In this document: positions 8,861 to 18,689 of the stretch, in pieces
Numbering within the stretch: the first letter of the stretch is position 1
Layout: each line of letters begins with the position of its first letter
Source: Paraglaciecola chathamensis S18K6
Lineage (GTDB): Bacteria; Pseudomonadota; Gammaproteobacteria; Enterobacterales; Alteromonadaceae
DNA: 64,000 bases
Reading direction: 5' to 3'
NCBI GenBank assembly: GCA_000314955.1
Contig: BAEM01000034.1
Coordinates: forward strand, 124,001-188,000
Position numbers and translations under genes: made by a program
Notes under the pieces: generated by a model
Seen by the model: the letters and a program-made list of their open reading frames with translations, nothing else
Database searches by the model: none
Told to the model about the DNA's origin: nothing

Positions 8861-9802
8861 CTACAGCATTGACTCTTGGTCAGCACCTTCTTTCTCAATC
8901 TCAGTTGGCATCAAGTCTTCACGGCTTACACCTAACCATAGCGCCACTAAGCTGGCGACATAAATAGATGAATACGTACCGATAATAACGCCGAACAGTA
9001 GCGCCGTAGCGAAACCGTGGATCGTTGCCCCACCCAAGAAGAACAATGACATCAATACCAATATCGTCGTTAGAGACGTAATAATGGTACGGTTCAACGT
9101 TTGAGTCAGTGAAATGTTGATGATTTCTTCTGTTTCTGAATTACGTATTTTACGAAAGTTCTCACGGATCCTATCTGATACCACGATCGTATCGTTTAAG
9201 GAGTAACCAATAACAGCAAGAACAGCAGCCAATACCGTTAAATCGAATTCTAGTTGTAAAACCGAGAATAAACCTAGGGTAATAATGACGTCGTGGGCTA
9301 GCGCCACAACTGAGCCCAAAGCAAAACGCCATTCGAATCGCATTGCTACGTAAACCAAAATACAAAGCAAGGAAACCAACATGGCTAACCCGCCCTGCTC
9401 GGCAAGCTCATCACCAATATTTGGCCCAACAAAAGCGATGCCGCGTTTTTCAACGCTTGGATCGGCTGCTTGTAACGCGGCGACAACGCGGTCGCCAATT
9501 TCGACGTTTTTAACGCCTTCCATCGGCGCAATACGTATTAGTATGTCTTGGCTGCTACCGTAGTTTTGCACCGTCGGTTCAATAAAACCGGCCTGGGTTA
9601 ACTCAGCACGCACTTCATCAAGGTTAGCGACACTTTGATAGCGCATTTCAATTTGTGTTCCGCCAGTGAAATCCAAGCCCCAGTTCAGCTGGTTAACCCC
9701 AAGGGAAACCAAAGAACCGATGACCAATATTGCGGAAAATATCGCTGCCGGAACGCGTAACGACATAAAGCCAACTGTGTTTTTCATGTTTAACAATTGC
9801 AT
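8861..9802 (-). CDS. secF: Protein translocase subunit SecF
   Basis: SecF pairs with SecD as an RND-like, proton-driven accessory complex that helps pull secreted proteins through SecYEG and out into the periplasm. The 313-residue product has an N-terminal membrane segment, the periplasmic motif GLDFTGGTQIEMRY, and five C-terminal membrane segments containing GYSLNDTIVVSDRIREN, the hallmark of SecF. It is 10 bases downstream of secD, so translation is probably coupled. The terminator after it closes the operon. Confidence 0.97.
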   Translation of the reverse strand: MQLLNMKNTVGFMSLRVPAAIFSAILVIGSLVSLGVNQLNWGLDFTGGTQIEMRYQSVANLDEVRAELTQAGFIEPTVQNYGSSQDILIRIAPMEGVKNVEIGDRVVAALQAADPSVEKRGIAFVGPNIGDELAEQGGLAMLVSLLCILVYVAMRFEWRFALGSVVALAHDVIITLGLFSVLQLEFDLTVLAAVLAVIGYSLNDTIVVSDRIRENFRKIRNSETEEIINISLTQTLNRTIITSLTTILVLMSLFFLGGATIHGFATALLFGVIIGTYSSIYVASLVALWLGVSREDLMPTEIEKEGADQESML

Positions 9803-9812
9803 GTCAGCGCTC

Positions 9813-11657
9813 CTATATAGATAGTTTTTTCAAAGGCTTACCACCACACCATGCATTTACAACAGCACGGGTAACAAAAATTGCGGTAAACATGGAAGTG
9901 GCGATACCAATCATCAGCGTGATCGAAAAGCCTTTAATCGGACCTGTGCCCACGGCAAATAAAATCAGGCCTGCGATGAAAGTGGTGATGTTGGCATCAA
10001 GTATGGTTGAGAATGCACTGTCGTAACCATGATGTATTGCCTGTTGCGGACTACGTCCTTCACGTAGCTCTTCACGAATACGCTCGAATATCAGTACGTT
10101 CGCATCAACCGCCATACCGACCGTTAGTACGATACCCGCCATACCAGGAAGGGATAACGTGGCCCCAGGGATCATCGACATAATACCGACTATCATCACT
10201 AAGTTGAGGGTCAGGGCAAGGTTTGCCACTACGCCAAATGCTTTATAATAAATCAGCATAAAGATAAGTACCGCGACAAAGCCCCAAATAATGGCTTGGG
10301 TACCAAGTGCAATATTCTCTTTACCTAAGCTTGGCCCAACGGTGCGTTCTTCCACGATTTGAATGGGTGCAATAAGTGCACCTGCGCGTAGTAAGAGTGA
10401 AAGGTTGTGCGCTTCTTGGGGCGAATCTAATCCAGTTATACGAAAGCTACTACCCAAACGAGCCTGAATTGTTGCGATACTGATCACTTCTCGCTTCGCT
10501 TCAAAAATCAGCTTGTCGTTAGCGTCTCGCTCACCGGTTGATTTGTATTCGATAAAGACGGTTGCCATCGGCTTGCCAATACTGTCCTTGGTAAACTGTG
10601 ACATCTTGCTGCCGCCCTTTGAATCAAGGGAGATATTAACCTGAGGAATACCGTATTCATCAGCGCTAGAGTTAGCATCGATGATGTGATTACCGGTTAA
10701 GATGATTTTCTTTTTAAGCAATTGTGGCTGACCTTGTTGGTCAAGCACTAATTCAGACCCCGCTGGTACGCGCCCTGCAACAGCATCACGCACGTCATGG
10801 TCTAAATCTACCGAGCGAAACTCTAACGTTGCTGTCGCGTTTAGAATTTCTTTCGCTCGTGCAGTATCCTGGATACCTGGTAATTGCACGGCAATACGGT
10901 CAACCCCTTGCTTTTGAACACTTGGCTCAGCAACACCTAACTGGTTAACACGGTTACGAATAATAGTAATGTTCTGTTTAACCGCATAGTCGCGCGTCTC
11001 GGCCAGTTTCTGCTCAGACATACTGACAACAATTTTAAGGTCGTTTTTCTCAGTGAACACTAAGTCACGATTGCGGTTGCGTAAGAAAAACTCTGCTTTA
11101 TCTAACGTGTCTTGATCGCGGAAGAATATTTCCACCCCGCCTTCAACTTGGCGTACAGTACGGTAACGAATGCCCTCTTCACGCAGCGCACTTCTGAAAT
11201 CAGAGACCATGTCCTCAAATGACTTGTTCACTGCTGAGTTCATGTCCACTTCCATTAAAAAGTGTACACCACCGCGTAAATCTAATCCGAGTTTCATTGG
11301 CGCACCACCAATGGCTTCAAGCCAAGCTGGGGTGTCTGGGGCTAAGTTCATAGCAACATAGTAATCGTCACCTAAAGCGCGTTGTAAGGTTTCTCGGGCG
11401 ATTAGCTGACTGTCGGAATTGGTTAAGCGAACTAAAATTTGTTCATTATCTAACGCGATATTTTTTGCTTCTATGTTTTCGCTAGATAAGGTTTCAGTGA
11501 CCTTATTTAACAGTGACTCATCGACACTGGCATTACGGCCGGCAGAGATTTGAACGGCGTAGTCTTCACCGTACAAATTTGGCGTAGCGTATAGAGCACA
11601 CATACCGACTATAAAAATCAGTACAAGATACTTCCATAACGGAGTTTGGTTTAACAC
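9813..11657 (-). CDS. secD: Protein translocase subunit SecD
   Basis: SecD is the larger partner of SecF in the Sec-accessory complex. The 614-residue protein is the usual gammaproteobacterial length. It shows the N-terminal membrane segment, the [15 protein letters not shown] motif, the long periplasmic P1 domain, and six C-terminal membrane segments with [17 protein letters not shown], where the aspartate takes part in proton coupling. It lies between yajC and secF; a strong symmetric hairpin occupies the yajC-secD gap. Confidence 0.98.
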   Translation of the reverse strand: MLNQTPLWKYLVLIFIVGMCALYATPNLYGEDYAVQISAGRNASVDESLLNKVTETLSSENIEAKNIALDNEQILVRLTNSDSQLIARETLQRALGDDYYVAMNLAPDTPAWLEAIGGAPMKLGLDLRGGVHFLMEVDMNSAVNKSFEDMVSDFRSALREEGIRYRTVRQVEGGVEIFFRDQDTLDKAEFFLRNRNRDLVFTEKNDLKIVVSMSEQKLAETRDYAVKQNITIIRNRVNQLGVAEPSVQKQGVDRIAVQLPGIQDTARAKEILNATATLEFRSVDLDHDVRDAVAGRVPAGSELVLDQQGQPQLLKKKIILTGNHIIDANSSADEYGIPQVNISLDSKGGSKMSQFTKDSIGKPMATVFIEYKSTGERDANDKLIFEAKREVISIATIQARLGSSFRITGLDSPQEAHNLSLLLRAGALIAPIQIVEERTVGPSLGKENIALGTQAIIWGFVAVLIFMLIYYKAFGVVANLALTLNLVMIVGIMSMIPGATLSLPGMAGIVLTVGMAVDANVLIFERIREELREGRSPQQAIHHGYDSAFSTILDANITTFIAGLILFAVGTGPIKGFSITLMIGIATSMFTAIFVTRAVVNAWCGGKPLKKLSI

Positions 11658-11691
11658 GTGAAAATCCTTCCATTTTGAATGTCGTAAACAT

Positions 11692-11721
11692 AAATAAAGC
11701 GGGCAATCGCCCGCTTTATTT
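11692..11721 (-). terminator. Symmetric hairpin in the yajC-secD gap
   Basis: A perfect 13-bp inverted repeat (AAATAAAGCGGGC / GCCCGCTTTATTT) with a 4-base loop sits between the yajC stop and the secD start. The trailing T-rich arm makes it a possible partial terminator or mRNA-stabilising element. Because secD has no obvious separate promoter, full termination here is unlikely. Confidence 0.6.
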
Positions 11722-11734
11722 AAGGTAACTCATT

Positions 11735-12073
11735 TTAAATCGCTTTCATTGTGCCTTTTGGCAACACAGCTGAGATAGCAGATTTTTGTACAACGATGTT
11801 GGTTGTATCGTTAAGTGCAATCTCAAGAAAATCCTTCTCTTCTGACACTTTCACTATGCGACCTACCATGCCGCCTTGCGTCAAGACTTCATCGCCTTTA
11901 CTCAACGAGCTAACCAAATTTTTATGCTCTTTTACACGCTTTGCTTGAGGGCGGTATAACATAAAATAAAAAATCAATCCGAATACGCCAAGCATAATTA
12001 GCATTTCGAAACCGCCGCCTGTTGCACCACCTGGTGCTGCCTGTGCATGTGCATCAGAGATAAATAAGCTCAT
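11735..12073 (-). CDS. yajC: Sec translocon accessory protein YajC
   Basis: YajC is a small single-pass inner-membrane protein that associates with SecDF. The 112-residue product has an alanine/glycine-rich N-terminus, one membrane segment (about residues 24-42) ending in FYFMLYRPQAKR, and a cytoplasmic tail with KGDEVLTQGGMVGRI, all typical of the family. It lies between tgt and secD as in most gammaproteobacteria. Confidence 0.96.
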   Translation of the reverse strand: MSLFISDAHAQAAPGGATGGGFEMLIMLGVFGLIFYFMLYRPQAKRVKEHKNLVSSLSKGDEVLTQGGMVGRIVKVSEEKDFLEIALNDTTNIVVQKSAISAVLPKGTMKAI

Positions 12074-12103
12074 AAATTCCCCATAGTTTGTTAAGTTTTG
12101 TCG

Positions 12104-13261
<1,158 letters not shown>

Positions 13262-13384
13262 TTAGGTGATTTTCAATGCCTAACAAGCGAGTTGCTGACA
13301 AAAAGTGGCCGGATTATATACGAATTGCATGAATGAATAAAAACTAATAACGCACTAATTACTCACTATGCTTCTTCTTGCAGG

Positions 13385-14437
13385 TTAATCTCTATTCGCA
13401 GGCTGATTTTTTTCGATAAACATCGCATCACCATAACTAAAAAAGCGGTATTGCTGAGCAATCGCTTCTTGGTACGCGCTCATGACATTTTCTTTACCAG
13501 CAAAGGCACTGACCAACATAATGAGCGTTGATTCAGACAAGTGAAAATTGGTCAACATGGCATCGACTACCTGAAATTGATAGCCAGGGTAGATAAATAT
13601 ATCCGTATCACTGAAAAAAGGCGCAAGCTCAGTGCCGTTGCTCGACGCTGCTTTCGCTGCAGATTCTAACGATCTAACTGAGGTGGTTCCTACCGCGATA
13701 ACGCGTTTACCCGCTGCTTTGGTTTTTGCGATAGCATCAATCACATTTTGCGGCACTTCTGCATACTCAGAGTGCATTTGATGCTCAAGAATATTGTCAA
13801 CGCGCACAGGCTGAAAGGTACCTGCGCCCACATGCAAGGTCACAAATTCGGTACTCACCCCTTTGTCTTTTAATTTCTGTAAAATCGCATCATCAAAGTG
13901 TAACCCGGCCGTAGGAGCGGCGACCGCACCGGGCTTTTCATTATAAACGGTTTGATAACGTTCCTTGTCAGACTCTTCATCAGGGCGGTCAATATAGGGA
14001 GGTAAAGGCATGTGGCCATATTGCTCGAGGATCTCAAGGATCGGCTCAGGGTTAAGCAGCTTTAGTTTGAATAAAGCGTCTTGGCGACCCACCATTTCCA
14101 TTTCGACTTTGTCTTCAAGCAGCAATTGACTGCCCTCTTTGGGTGATTTACTAGCACGCACATGCGCTAACACATGATGCTCGTCAACAATACGTTCAAT
14201 CAGCACTTCTACTTTACCACCCGACGCTTTTTGGCCTAACAAGCGAGCAGGAATGACGCGAGTATTGTTAAAAATCAGCAAGTCGCCTGGATTGATCAAG
14301 TCAACAACGTCGGTAAATTGCAAATGCGATAAGCCTGTTTTGGCTAAATGCATTAGTCGACTAGCCGTTCGCTCTTTGGTGGGGTAACGCGCTATCAGGG
14401 CTTCAGGTAAATCAAACTGGAATTCAGAAACTTTCAT
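13385..14437 (-). CDS. queA: S-adenosylmethionine:tRNA ribosyltransferase-isomerase QueA
   Basis: QueA transfers and rearranges the ribosyl group of AdoMet onto preQ1-modified tRNA to give epoxyqueuosine. The 350-residue protein begins [19 protein letters not shown] and contains the family blocks [31 protein letters not shown] and the C-terminal [17 protein letters not shown]. Length is normal. It heads the queA-tgt-yajC-secDF series, 168 bases before tgt. Confidence 0.97.
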   Translation of the reverse strand: MKVSEFQFDLPEALIARYPTKERTASRLMHLAKTGLSHLQFTDVVDLINPGDLLIFNNTRVIPARLLGQKASGGKVEVLIERIVDEHHVLAHVRASKSPKEGSQLLLEDKVEMEMVGRQDALFKLKLLNPEPILEILEQYGHMPLPPYIDRPDEESDKERYQTVYNEKPGAVAAPTAGLHFDDAILQKLKDKGVSTEFVTLHVGAGTFQPVRVDNILEHQMHSEYAEVPQNVIDAIAKTKAAGKRVIAVGTTSVRSLESAAKAASSNGTELAPFFSDTDIFIYPGYQFQVVDAMLTNFHLSESTLIMLVSAFAGKENVMSAYQEAIAQQYRFFSYGDAMFIEKNQPANRD

Positions 14438-14516
14438 ATATCATCCTGGGAAATTAGCCCGTTATTTTACGTATATTAATTGATACCTGCAATTGCCTTG
14501 GCATACTCAAGTTGCC

Positions 14517-14544
14517 TTGTCACTTGGCTTTATGCGGCTAAAAT
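14517..14544 (+). promoter_or_regulatory. Predicted sigma-70 promoter of the candidate small RNA
   Basis: TTGTCA (14517-14522, five of six) and TAAAAT (14539-14544, five of six) are spaced by 16 bases. No protein-coding frame follows before the terminator at 14593, so a transcript from here would be short and non-coding. Confidence 0.65.
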
Positions 14545-14550
14545 GACGTC

Positions 14551-14623
14551 AACAGTTTATATATTATTGACGTTTCTCCTAACTGTTACTTTGCCCAGCG
14601 ACTCTTGCGTTGGGCTTTTTTTT
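14551..14623 (+). ncRNA. Candidate small regulatory RNA (about 73 nt)
   Basis: Between divergent-facing queA and the DUF6471 gene, a promoter is followed about 7 bases later by a compact transcript model. A 7-bp perfect stem (AACAGTT at 14551-14557 with AACTGTT at 14581-14587) closes a 23-base AU-rich loop that ends in TTTCTCCT. A few unpaired bases follow, then an intrinsic terminator with eight T residues. The loop motif is complementary to AGGAGA-type ribosome-binding sites, as in Hfq-type or anti-SD-loop sRNAs. I do not recognise it as a known family such as Spot 42, RyhB or FnrS. The existence of the transcript is inferred. Confidence 0.6.
14593..14623 (+). terminator. Intrinsic terminator of the candidate small RNA
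   Basis: GCCCAGCG pairs with CGTTGGGC (one G-U pair) around a 7-base loop, followed by eight T residues on the plus strand. The nearest protein gene on that strand is thousands of bases upstream, which is the main argument for a small RNA here. Confidence 0.85.
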
Positions 14624-14673
14624 GTCTGCGATTTTTACCTATTCAGAGCATAACTGTATTGCTTAGCGCTAAA

Positions 14674-14703
14674 TTGCGTCACGCTACGTTGCGTCGCGCT
14701 ACA
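14674..14703 (+). repeat. Two-copy 15-bp tandem repeat
   Basis: TTGCGTCACGCTACG is followed immediately by TTGCGTCGCGCTACA, 13 of 15 bases identical. It lies in the non-coding stretch between the small RNA terminator and the end of the DUF6471 gene. No function is evident; the rest of 14624-14793 shows nothing further. Confidence 0.5.
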
Positions 14704-14793
14704 TAAAGCAGCATTTTTTCGCACAAAATATTGTTGTATAGAACTGTGCGTTACAAAAAGGGGCTAGGCAGACATAGACAAATTATTGCATCG

Positions 14794-15102
14794 CTACTGA
14801 GATAGATCTTGCCCCATGTCGCTGAACATATCCACGATATCGTCACGCTCAATGCGACGCATATTAAGCACATACATGATTTGTAACAACAAATCAGCGC
14901 CCAAAATGCCTTTATTAACTTTGTTACGTAGGTTGTCTGCGCTTTGATTCACCCCAATTGAGACTAGGCGTTCACTAAGATCCTGATATTTAACACCACG
15001 CTTAGACATTTCTGCTTTTAGTAAGCGCTGGACAACTTGACGCCAATCCGCAGAGGCACTATTTGTCTGTTTTGCTGTCAGACCATCCGAATGATTTTGC
15101 AT
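14794..15102 (-). CDS. DUF6471 domain protein, possible DNA-binding regulator
   Basis: The roughly 102-residue product resembles DUF6471 proteins. It has a helix-rich core (WRQVVQRLLKAEM through LSERLVSIGV, then NLRNKVNKG) reminiscent of a helix-turn-helix fold, but its biochemical role is not known to me. I place the start at 15102 (MQNHSDG). A GTG four codons upstream is also possible. A plausible promoter upstream reads TTGATA-17-TAAATT on the minus strand. It is divergent from the yjfI-like operon across about 185 bases, so it is a candidate regulator of that operon, by position only. Confidence 0.75.
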   Translation of the reverse strand: MQNHSDGLTAKQTNSASADWRQVVQRLLKAEMSKRGVKYQDLSERLVSIGVNQSADNLRNKVNKGILGADLLLQIMYVLNMRRIERDDIVDMFSDMGQDLSQ

Positions 15103-15177
15103 AACTATACCCACGCTATAAATGTGACGTATAATTTACATTAGTGATAAATAAATATCAAATGTTGAAAATAATAT

Positions 15178-15207
15178 TTGACTAATTGTTTTTTAACTGA
15201 CTACACT
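15178..15207 (+). promoter_or_regulatory. Predicted promoter of the yjfI-like operon
   Basis: TTGACT (15178-15183) and TACACT (15202-15207) are spaced by 18 bases, leaving an 80-base leader to the ATG at 15289. The match is moderate. Confidence 0.45.
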
Positions 15208-15288
15208 AAGCCCGAGTTTCGCTGAAGAGCTCAATGAAATATTGAGCCATATACGAATGACGGTCATTAGCCATACAGGAGAGTAGCC

Positions 15289-15678
15289 ATGACATGGGAT
15301 CTTAATCAACTTGAGGCCCTTTTTAGTGACAACCAAGATCTCGTTGTTACCCGTGAAGAGAATTGCTTATTAATTGCTAATGGTGACGGCGTAGATGCCT
15401 GGCTAGCGATAAGCGGAGAGCAAATCATTGTTGAGTCTTTACTTTTCTCGGTAAATGAAGTGAAAGACAAAACAGCGTTAAATGAAGAGATTTTAAAAAC
15501 TCATATGATTTTCCCATTGACCACAGTAGGAATTTCTAACGTGGCAGGCGATGAATATTACACCGCTTTTGGCTCGTTGAGTTCACAATCGAAACCCGAG
15601 AGCGTGATGATCGAAGTGCAAACCCTATTTCAAAATGTAGAAGCATTTTTAGATGCTTATGCAGAACATTTACTTTAA
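15289..15678 (+). CDS. yjfI: YjfI-like DUF2170 protein
   Basis: A 129-residue cytoplasmic protein of the DUF2170 family, matching E. coli YjfI in length and in position as the first gene of a yjfIJKLMC-type operon. It is acidic, without membrane segments or catalytic motifs that I can name. A strong ribosome-binding site (AGGAGAG) lies eight bases before the ATG. The PspA-like gene follows after 15 bases. Function is unknown; constant association with a PspA-family protein suggests an envelope-related role. Confidence 0.85.
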   Translation: MTWDLNQLEALFSDNQDLVVTREENCLLIANGDGVDAWLAISGEQIIVESLLFSVNEVKDKTALNEEILKTHMIFPLTTVGISNVAGDEYYTAFGSLSSQSKPESVMIEVQTLFQNVEAFLDAYAEHLL

Positions 15679-15693
15679 TCGAGGAGTGACATT

Positions 15694-16374
15694 ATGTCGG
15701 TTTGGAGAAAATTAGTAACTGCCGTTAAAGGTGGTGCAACAGAAGCAGCACAGACAGTTGTAGACAGCCAAGCAATTCGCATCCTTGAGCAAGAGATCCG
15801 TGAAGCAAAAGACGAACTGCGTAAATCTGACCATGCACGCACGCAAATACTTGCCAAGTGTAAACTTTCTCAGCAGAAGGTCGCCAGCTTACAATCTTCT
15901 ATCGAGCAATACGAAGAGCACGCCCGTAAAGCAATCGATTCTGATCGTCAGTTAGCGCTTGATTGTGCGCAAAAAGTCAGTGACTTAAAGGCAGAACAAG
16001 AAGGCGAGCAAAAGTATTTAGATCAATTCAAGCAATCAGAGAAGCAGTTAGCTAGCAACATCAGCCAAGCTAAAGCCAATTTACGTCGCTTAGAGCAGCA
16101 GGTTGATATGGTAAAGGCCACTGAGTCTGTGCAAAAAGCACAGGTCGCGGTCTCTTCACGTCACTTAGGCGCCAACAGTAAAATGAAGACGGCAACTGAA
16201 TCGTTGCAGCGTATTCAGGACAAACAAACTTTGCGTGATGCAGAATTGCAAGCCGCTCAGGAATTGGCGACTGAAGAGTCAAGCGACGATTTAGAAAAAC
16301 GTTTGGCACAAGCAGGTATCAAAGGTGGACAAACGTCTGCTGATGATGAGTTAAGCCGCATTCTAGGCAAGTAA
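15694..16374 (+). CDS. yjfJ: PspA/IM30-family protein (YjfJ-like)
   Basis: The 226-residue protein is almost entirely helical and coiled-coil forming, as in PspA/IM30/Vipp1 proteins, which bind and stabilise damaged membranes and are structurally ESCRT-III-like. It begins MSVWRKLVTAVKGGATEAAQ, has RILEQEIREAKDELRKSDHART as in the family's helix 1-2 region, and ends with the DDELSRILGK tail. Together with its neighbours it corresponds to E. coli YjfJ and not to the stress-induced PspA, since no pspB/pspC genes are nearby. A hairpin after the stop may lower expression of downstream genes. Confidence 0.88.
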   Translation: MSVWRKLVTAVKGGATEAAQTVVDSQAIRILEQEIREAKDELRKSDHARTQILAKCKLSQQKVASLQSSIEQYEEHARKAIDSDRQLALDCAQKVSDLKAEQEGEQKYLDQFKQSEKQLASNISQAKANLRRLEQQVDMVKATESVQKAQVAVSSRHLGANSKMKTATESLQRIQDKQTLRDAELQAAQELATEESSDDLEKRLAQAGIKGGQTSADDELSRILGK

Positions 16375-16390
16375 GCCTCGATAATTTTGA

Positions 16391-16428
16391 ATGGCCAGTC
16401 AGCGGTTGCTGACGGGCCATTTTGTTAT
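16391..16428 (+). terminator. Imperfect intrinsic terminator inside the yjf-like operon
   Basis: ATGGCC-GTCAGC pairs with GCTGAC-GGCCAT across one A/G mismatch with a 4-base loop, followed by TTTTGTTATTT. It lies between the PspA-like and potassium-channel genes and would be expected to attenuate read-through. Confidence 0.6.
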
Positions 16429-16538
16429 TTGGCGACTTAGTTTATGCCACTGGATTTCACAAAGGAATCCGTTACATTGGCTAATGGCTTGGGATATGAA
16501 AGAATATGTCGAAATAACAATAACCTGAAATTAACGCC

Positions 16539-17588
16539 ATGTTTATAAAAATACGTAGAATGCTGTCTCAGTATTTTGCTGAAATGCGTTGGTATACCCT
16601 ATTAATCGCGTTAAGTTTTTACACCATTTCAAGTTGGTGCTTAATGGCCCTTGCTGGCGAAGACGCATTAACAAACACCACAGATTTTGTTTATTGGTTG
16701 GTGGTAACGGGTTCAACCGTGGGTTACGGAGACTTATCGCCAACAACGACTGCGGGTAAATACATAGTCTCTTTGTATGTTATCCCTGTTGGCCTAAGCT
16801 TTTTTGCACTTGTTATTGGTCGCGTGGCTTCATGGGTGTCATTTCAGTGGTTAAAAGGAGTAAAGGGTTTGCAAAGTTTATCGGTATCTAATCATATTCT
16901 GGTACTTGGGTGGAACGAACAACGCACCCTTAGATTATTAGATTTATTATTGCGTGAGCGTGACGCAGTAGATGAACGCCCCACCATAGTGTTATGTGTT
17001 CGGGCTGACATTACTAACCCCATGCCGGACAAAATTGAGTTCGTTAAAGTCAATAGCTTTAGCAATGACAAAGACATGGATAGAGCATGTATAGCCGATG
17101 CAAAAGTTGTATTGATGGACAACCCTGAAGACGATTTAACCATGACCACGGCGTTATATTGCAGTCAGCGTAACCCGAGTGCACAAATGGTGGCTTATTT
17201 CACCGATGAAACATTAGCCAACCTGCTTCAGCGGCATTGTCCGAATGTTGAATGCACTCCAAGCGTAGCAATAGAAATGTTGGCAAAGTCAGCGTTTGAT
17301 CCAGGTTCAAGCGTGCTACATCACGACTTACTTAGTGTGGCCGAAGGTCAAGCGCAGTATTCAGACACCCTCCCCCTTGATATGCCTTCTATGCCGGTGG
17401 GCTTGGCATTTAATCAATTGAAGTCTCGTTATAATGCCACTCTCATCGGTACGTCTAAAAGCCACGACAAGTTAAACATACAAGTTAATCCCGACTTAGA
17501 CGAGCAACTATCGCCAGGTGACAAAGTGTTTTATATCGCCGAGTCGAGGATCAAACATATCGAGTGGCAACGTTTTTCTGAGGAATAA
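16539..17588 (+). CDS. Two-TM potassium channel with RCK/TrkA-N-type cytoplasmic domain
   Basis: The 349-residue protein has two membrane segments (about 19-38 and 77-97) flanking a pore loop with the potassium selectivity filter TVGYGD (residues 60-65). A cytoplasmic Rossmann-type domain starts near NHILVLGWNEQ, as in ligand-gated Kch/MthK-like channels. A second C-terminal regulatory lobe (about 270-345) resembles TrkA-C. It lies inside a yjfIJKLMC-type operon, next to the DUF2491 gene (1 base between its stop and the next start). E. coli has no channel gene in its version of this operon. It probably links membrane state to potassium flux, which is an inference. Confidence 0.9.
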   Translation: MFIKIRRMLSQYFAEMRWYTLLIALSFYTISSWCLMALAGEDALTNTTDFVYWLVVTGSTVGYGDLSPTTTAGKYIVSLYVIPVGLSFFALVIGRVASWVSFQWLKGVKGLQSLSVSNHILVLGWNEQRTLRLLDLLLRERDAVDERPTIVLCVRADITNPMPDKIEFVKVNSFSNDKDMDRACIADAKVVLMDNPEDDLTMTTALYCSQRNPSAQMVAYFTDETLANLLQRHCPNVECTPSVAIEMLAKSAFDPGSSVLHHDLLSVAEGQAQYSDTLPLDMPSMPVGLAFNQLKSRYNATLIGTSKSHDKLNIQVNPDLDEQLSPGDKVFYIAESRIKHIEWQRFSEE

Positions 17589-17589
17589 T

Positions 17590-18237
17590 ATGTTCAGTAA
17601 ATTATTTGGTAAAAAAGACACCACTAAAACCCCAAAAGCGCCTGAAATTATGGGGCTTTATTTAGGTGGATCATTTCAGATTGATCCCTTAAAACTCAAG
17701 CTTATAGAGCCAAGCCTTATTATCAACGCCCCGGCCAGTTCACATATTATTCAGGCCGTTGGTGAGGTCGACTTGGACTCAGGGGGCAAGATTCTACGTT
17801 TTTACACTGATGATGATGCGTTTTTGCAGGTTGTTTTAGATGGCGGCATGACAGAAAACCACATTACAGATGTCAAGTTATGGTATTTCTATGAAACCAA
17901 AACCGTTGGCTCAGATGCTCAGTGGCAAGACCTGCTAAAAAAGGACATATCTCAAGCCGAGTATTCCCTTGAAGGCCACACTTACCAGCGTGTTTGGGAT
18001 GCCGTAGGTGATGTGTCTCCTGCTGTCGCGATGACCGAAAAAACTTATGAAGAAGATGGTGATGTCAGTGAAACTGACCAGTTCGTCATGCTTTACGAGC
18101 GTGAGCTAGATAACAGCGACATTGAAGCGCTGTTGGTAAGCGGTGAAGAAAAACTAGTAGGGCAAAATCTTGATCGCTGCTTAGTCATCAGCAGCGGCTT
18201 TAATATAGCGCAAGCCGACATCTCTATAAACGGCTAA
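17590..18237 (+). CDS. yjfK: YjfK-like DUF2491 protein
   Basis: A 215-residue soluble acidic protein of the DUF2491 family, corresponding to E. coli YjfK (219 aa). I start at the ATG at 17590 (MFSKLFGKKDTTK), which has AGGAAT just upstream. The longer open frame overlaps the channel gene. It shows regularly spaced beta-strand-like segments (IMGLYLGGSFQIDPLKLKL) and no catalytic motif I can name. Function is unknown; it is always met with the PspA-like, DUF350 and DUF1190 proteins. Confidence 0.83.
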   Translation: MFSKLFGKKDTTKTPKAPEIMGLYLGGSFQIDPLKLKLIEPSLIINAPASSHIIQAVGEVDLDSGGKILRFYTDDDAFLQVVLDGGMTENHITDVKLWYFYETKTVGSDAQWQDLLKKDISQAEYSLEGHTYQRVWDAVGDVSPAVAMTEKTYEEDGDVSETDQFVMLYERELDNSDIEALLVSGEEKLVGQNLDRCLVISSGFNIAQADISING

Positions 18238-18261
18238 CGGTTCCCAATAAATAAAGGAAAA

Positions 18262-18681
18262 ATGATGGAAACAATACTCAATTCAATTTCTGGGCTCGGC
18301 CACTTCGTTGCCTATTTCGCTGTATCAATCGTACTACTATTTGTATTCAAAATTGTCTATGCGTTTGTTACACCCCATGATGAATGGAAGTTAGTCAAAC
18401 AAGAGAAAAACCTTGCTGCAGCCATCGGCTTTGGTGGTGCAATTATTGGTTTTGCTCTGGCGTTATCAAGCGCAGTGGCAAACTCTGCATCATTGCTAGA
18501 TTTTATCGTATGGGGCGTGGTGGCAATAGTTGCCCAAGTGGTGGCGTTTTTGCTTTTACGTTTTACGTTTATGCCGAAAATTGCCGAACGCATCATTAAT
18601 AATGAAATATCCGCAGGTACTATTCTAGCCGCCATTTCGGTTGCGGTAGGTTTGCTAAATGCCGCCTGCATGACTTACTAG
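18262..18681 (+). CDS. yjfL: YjfL-like DUF350 membrane protein
   Basis: A 139-residue integral membrane protein with four predicted segments, matching the DUF350 family (E. coli YjfL, 132 aa). The glycine-rich segment AAAIGFGGAIIGFALALSSA is the family signature. AAAGGAAAA lies just before the start; a second ATG one codon later is equally possible. The family's function is not established. Its place beside a potassium channel and a PspA-like protein points to the inner membrane. Confidence 0.87.
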   Translation: MMETILNSISGLGHFVAYFAVSIVLLFVFKIVYAFVTPHDEWKLVKQEKNLAAAIGFGGAIIGFALALSSAVANSASLLDFIVWGVVAIVAQVVAFLLLRFTFMPKIAERIINNEISAGTILAAISVAVGLLNAACMTY

Positions 18682-18689
18682 GAGGCCAT

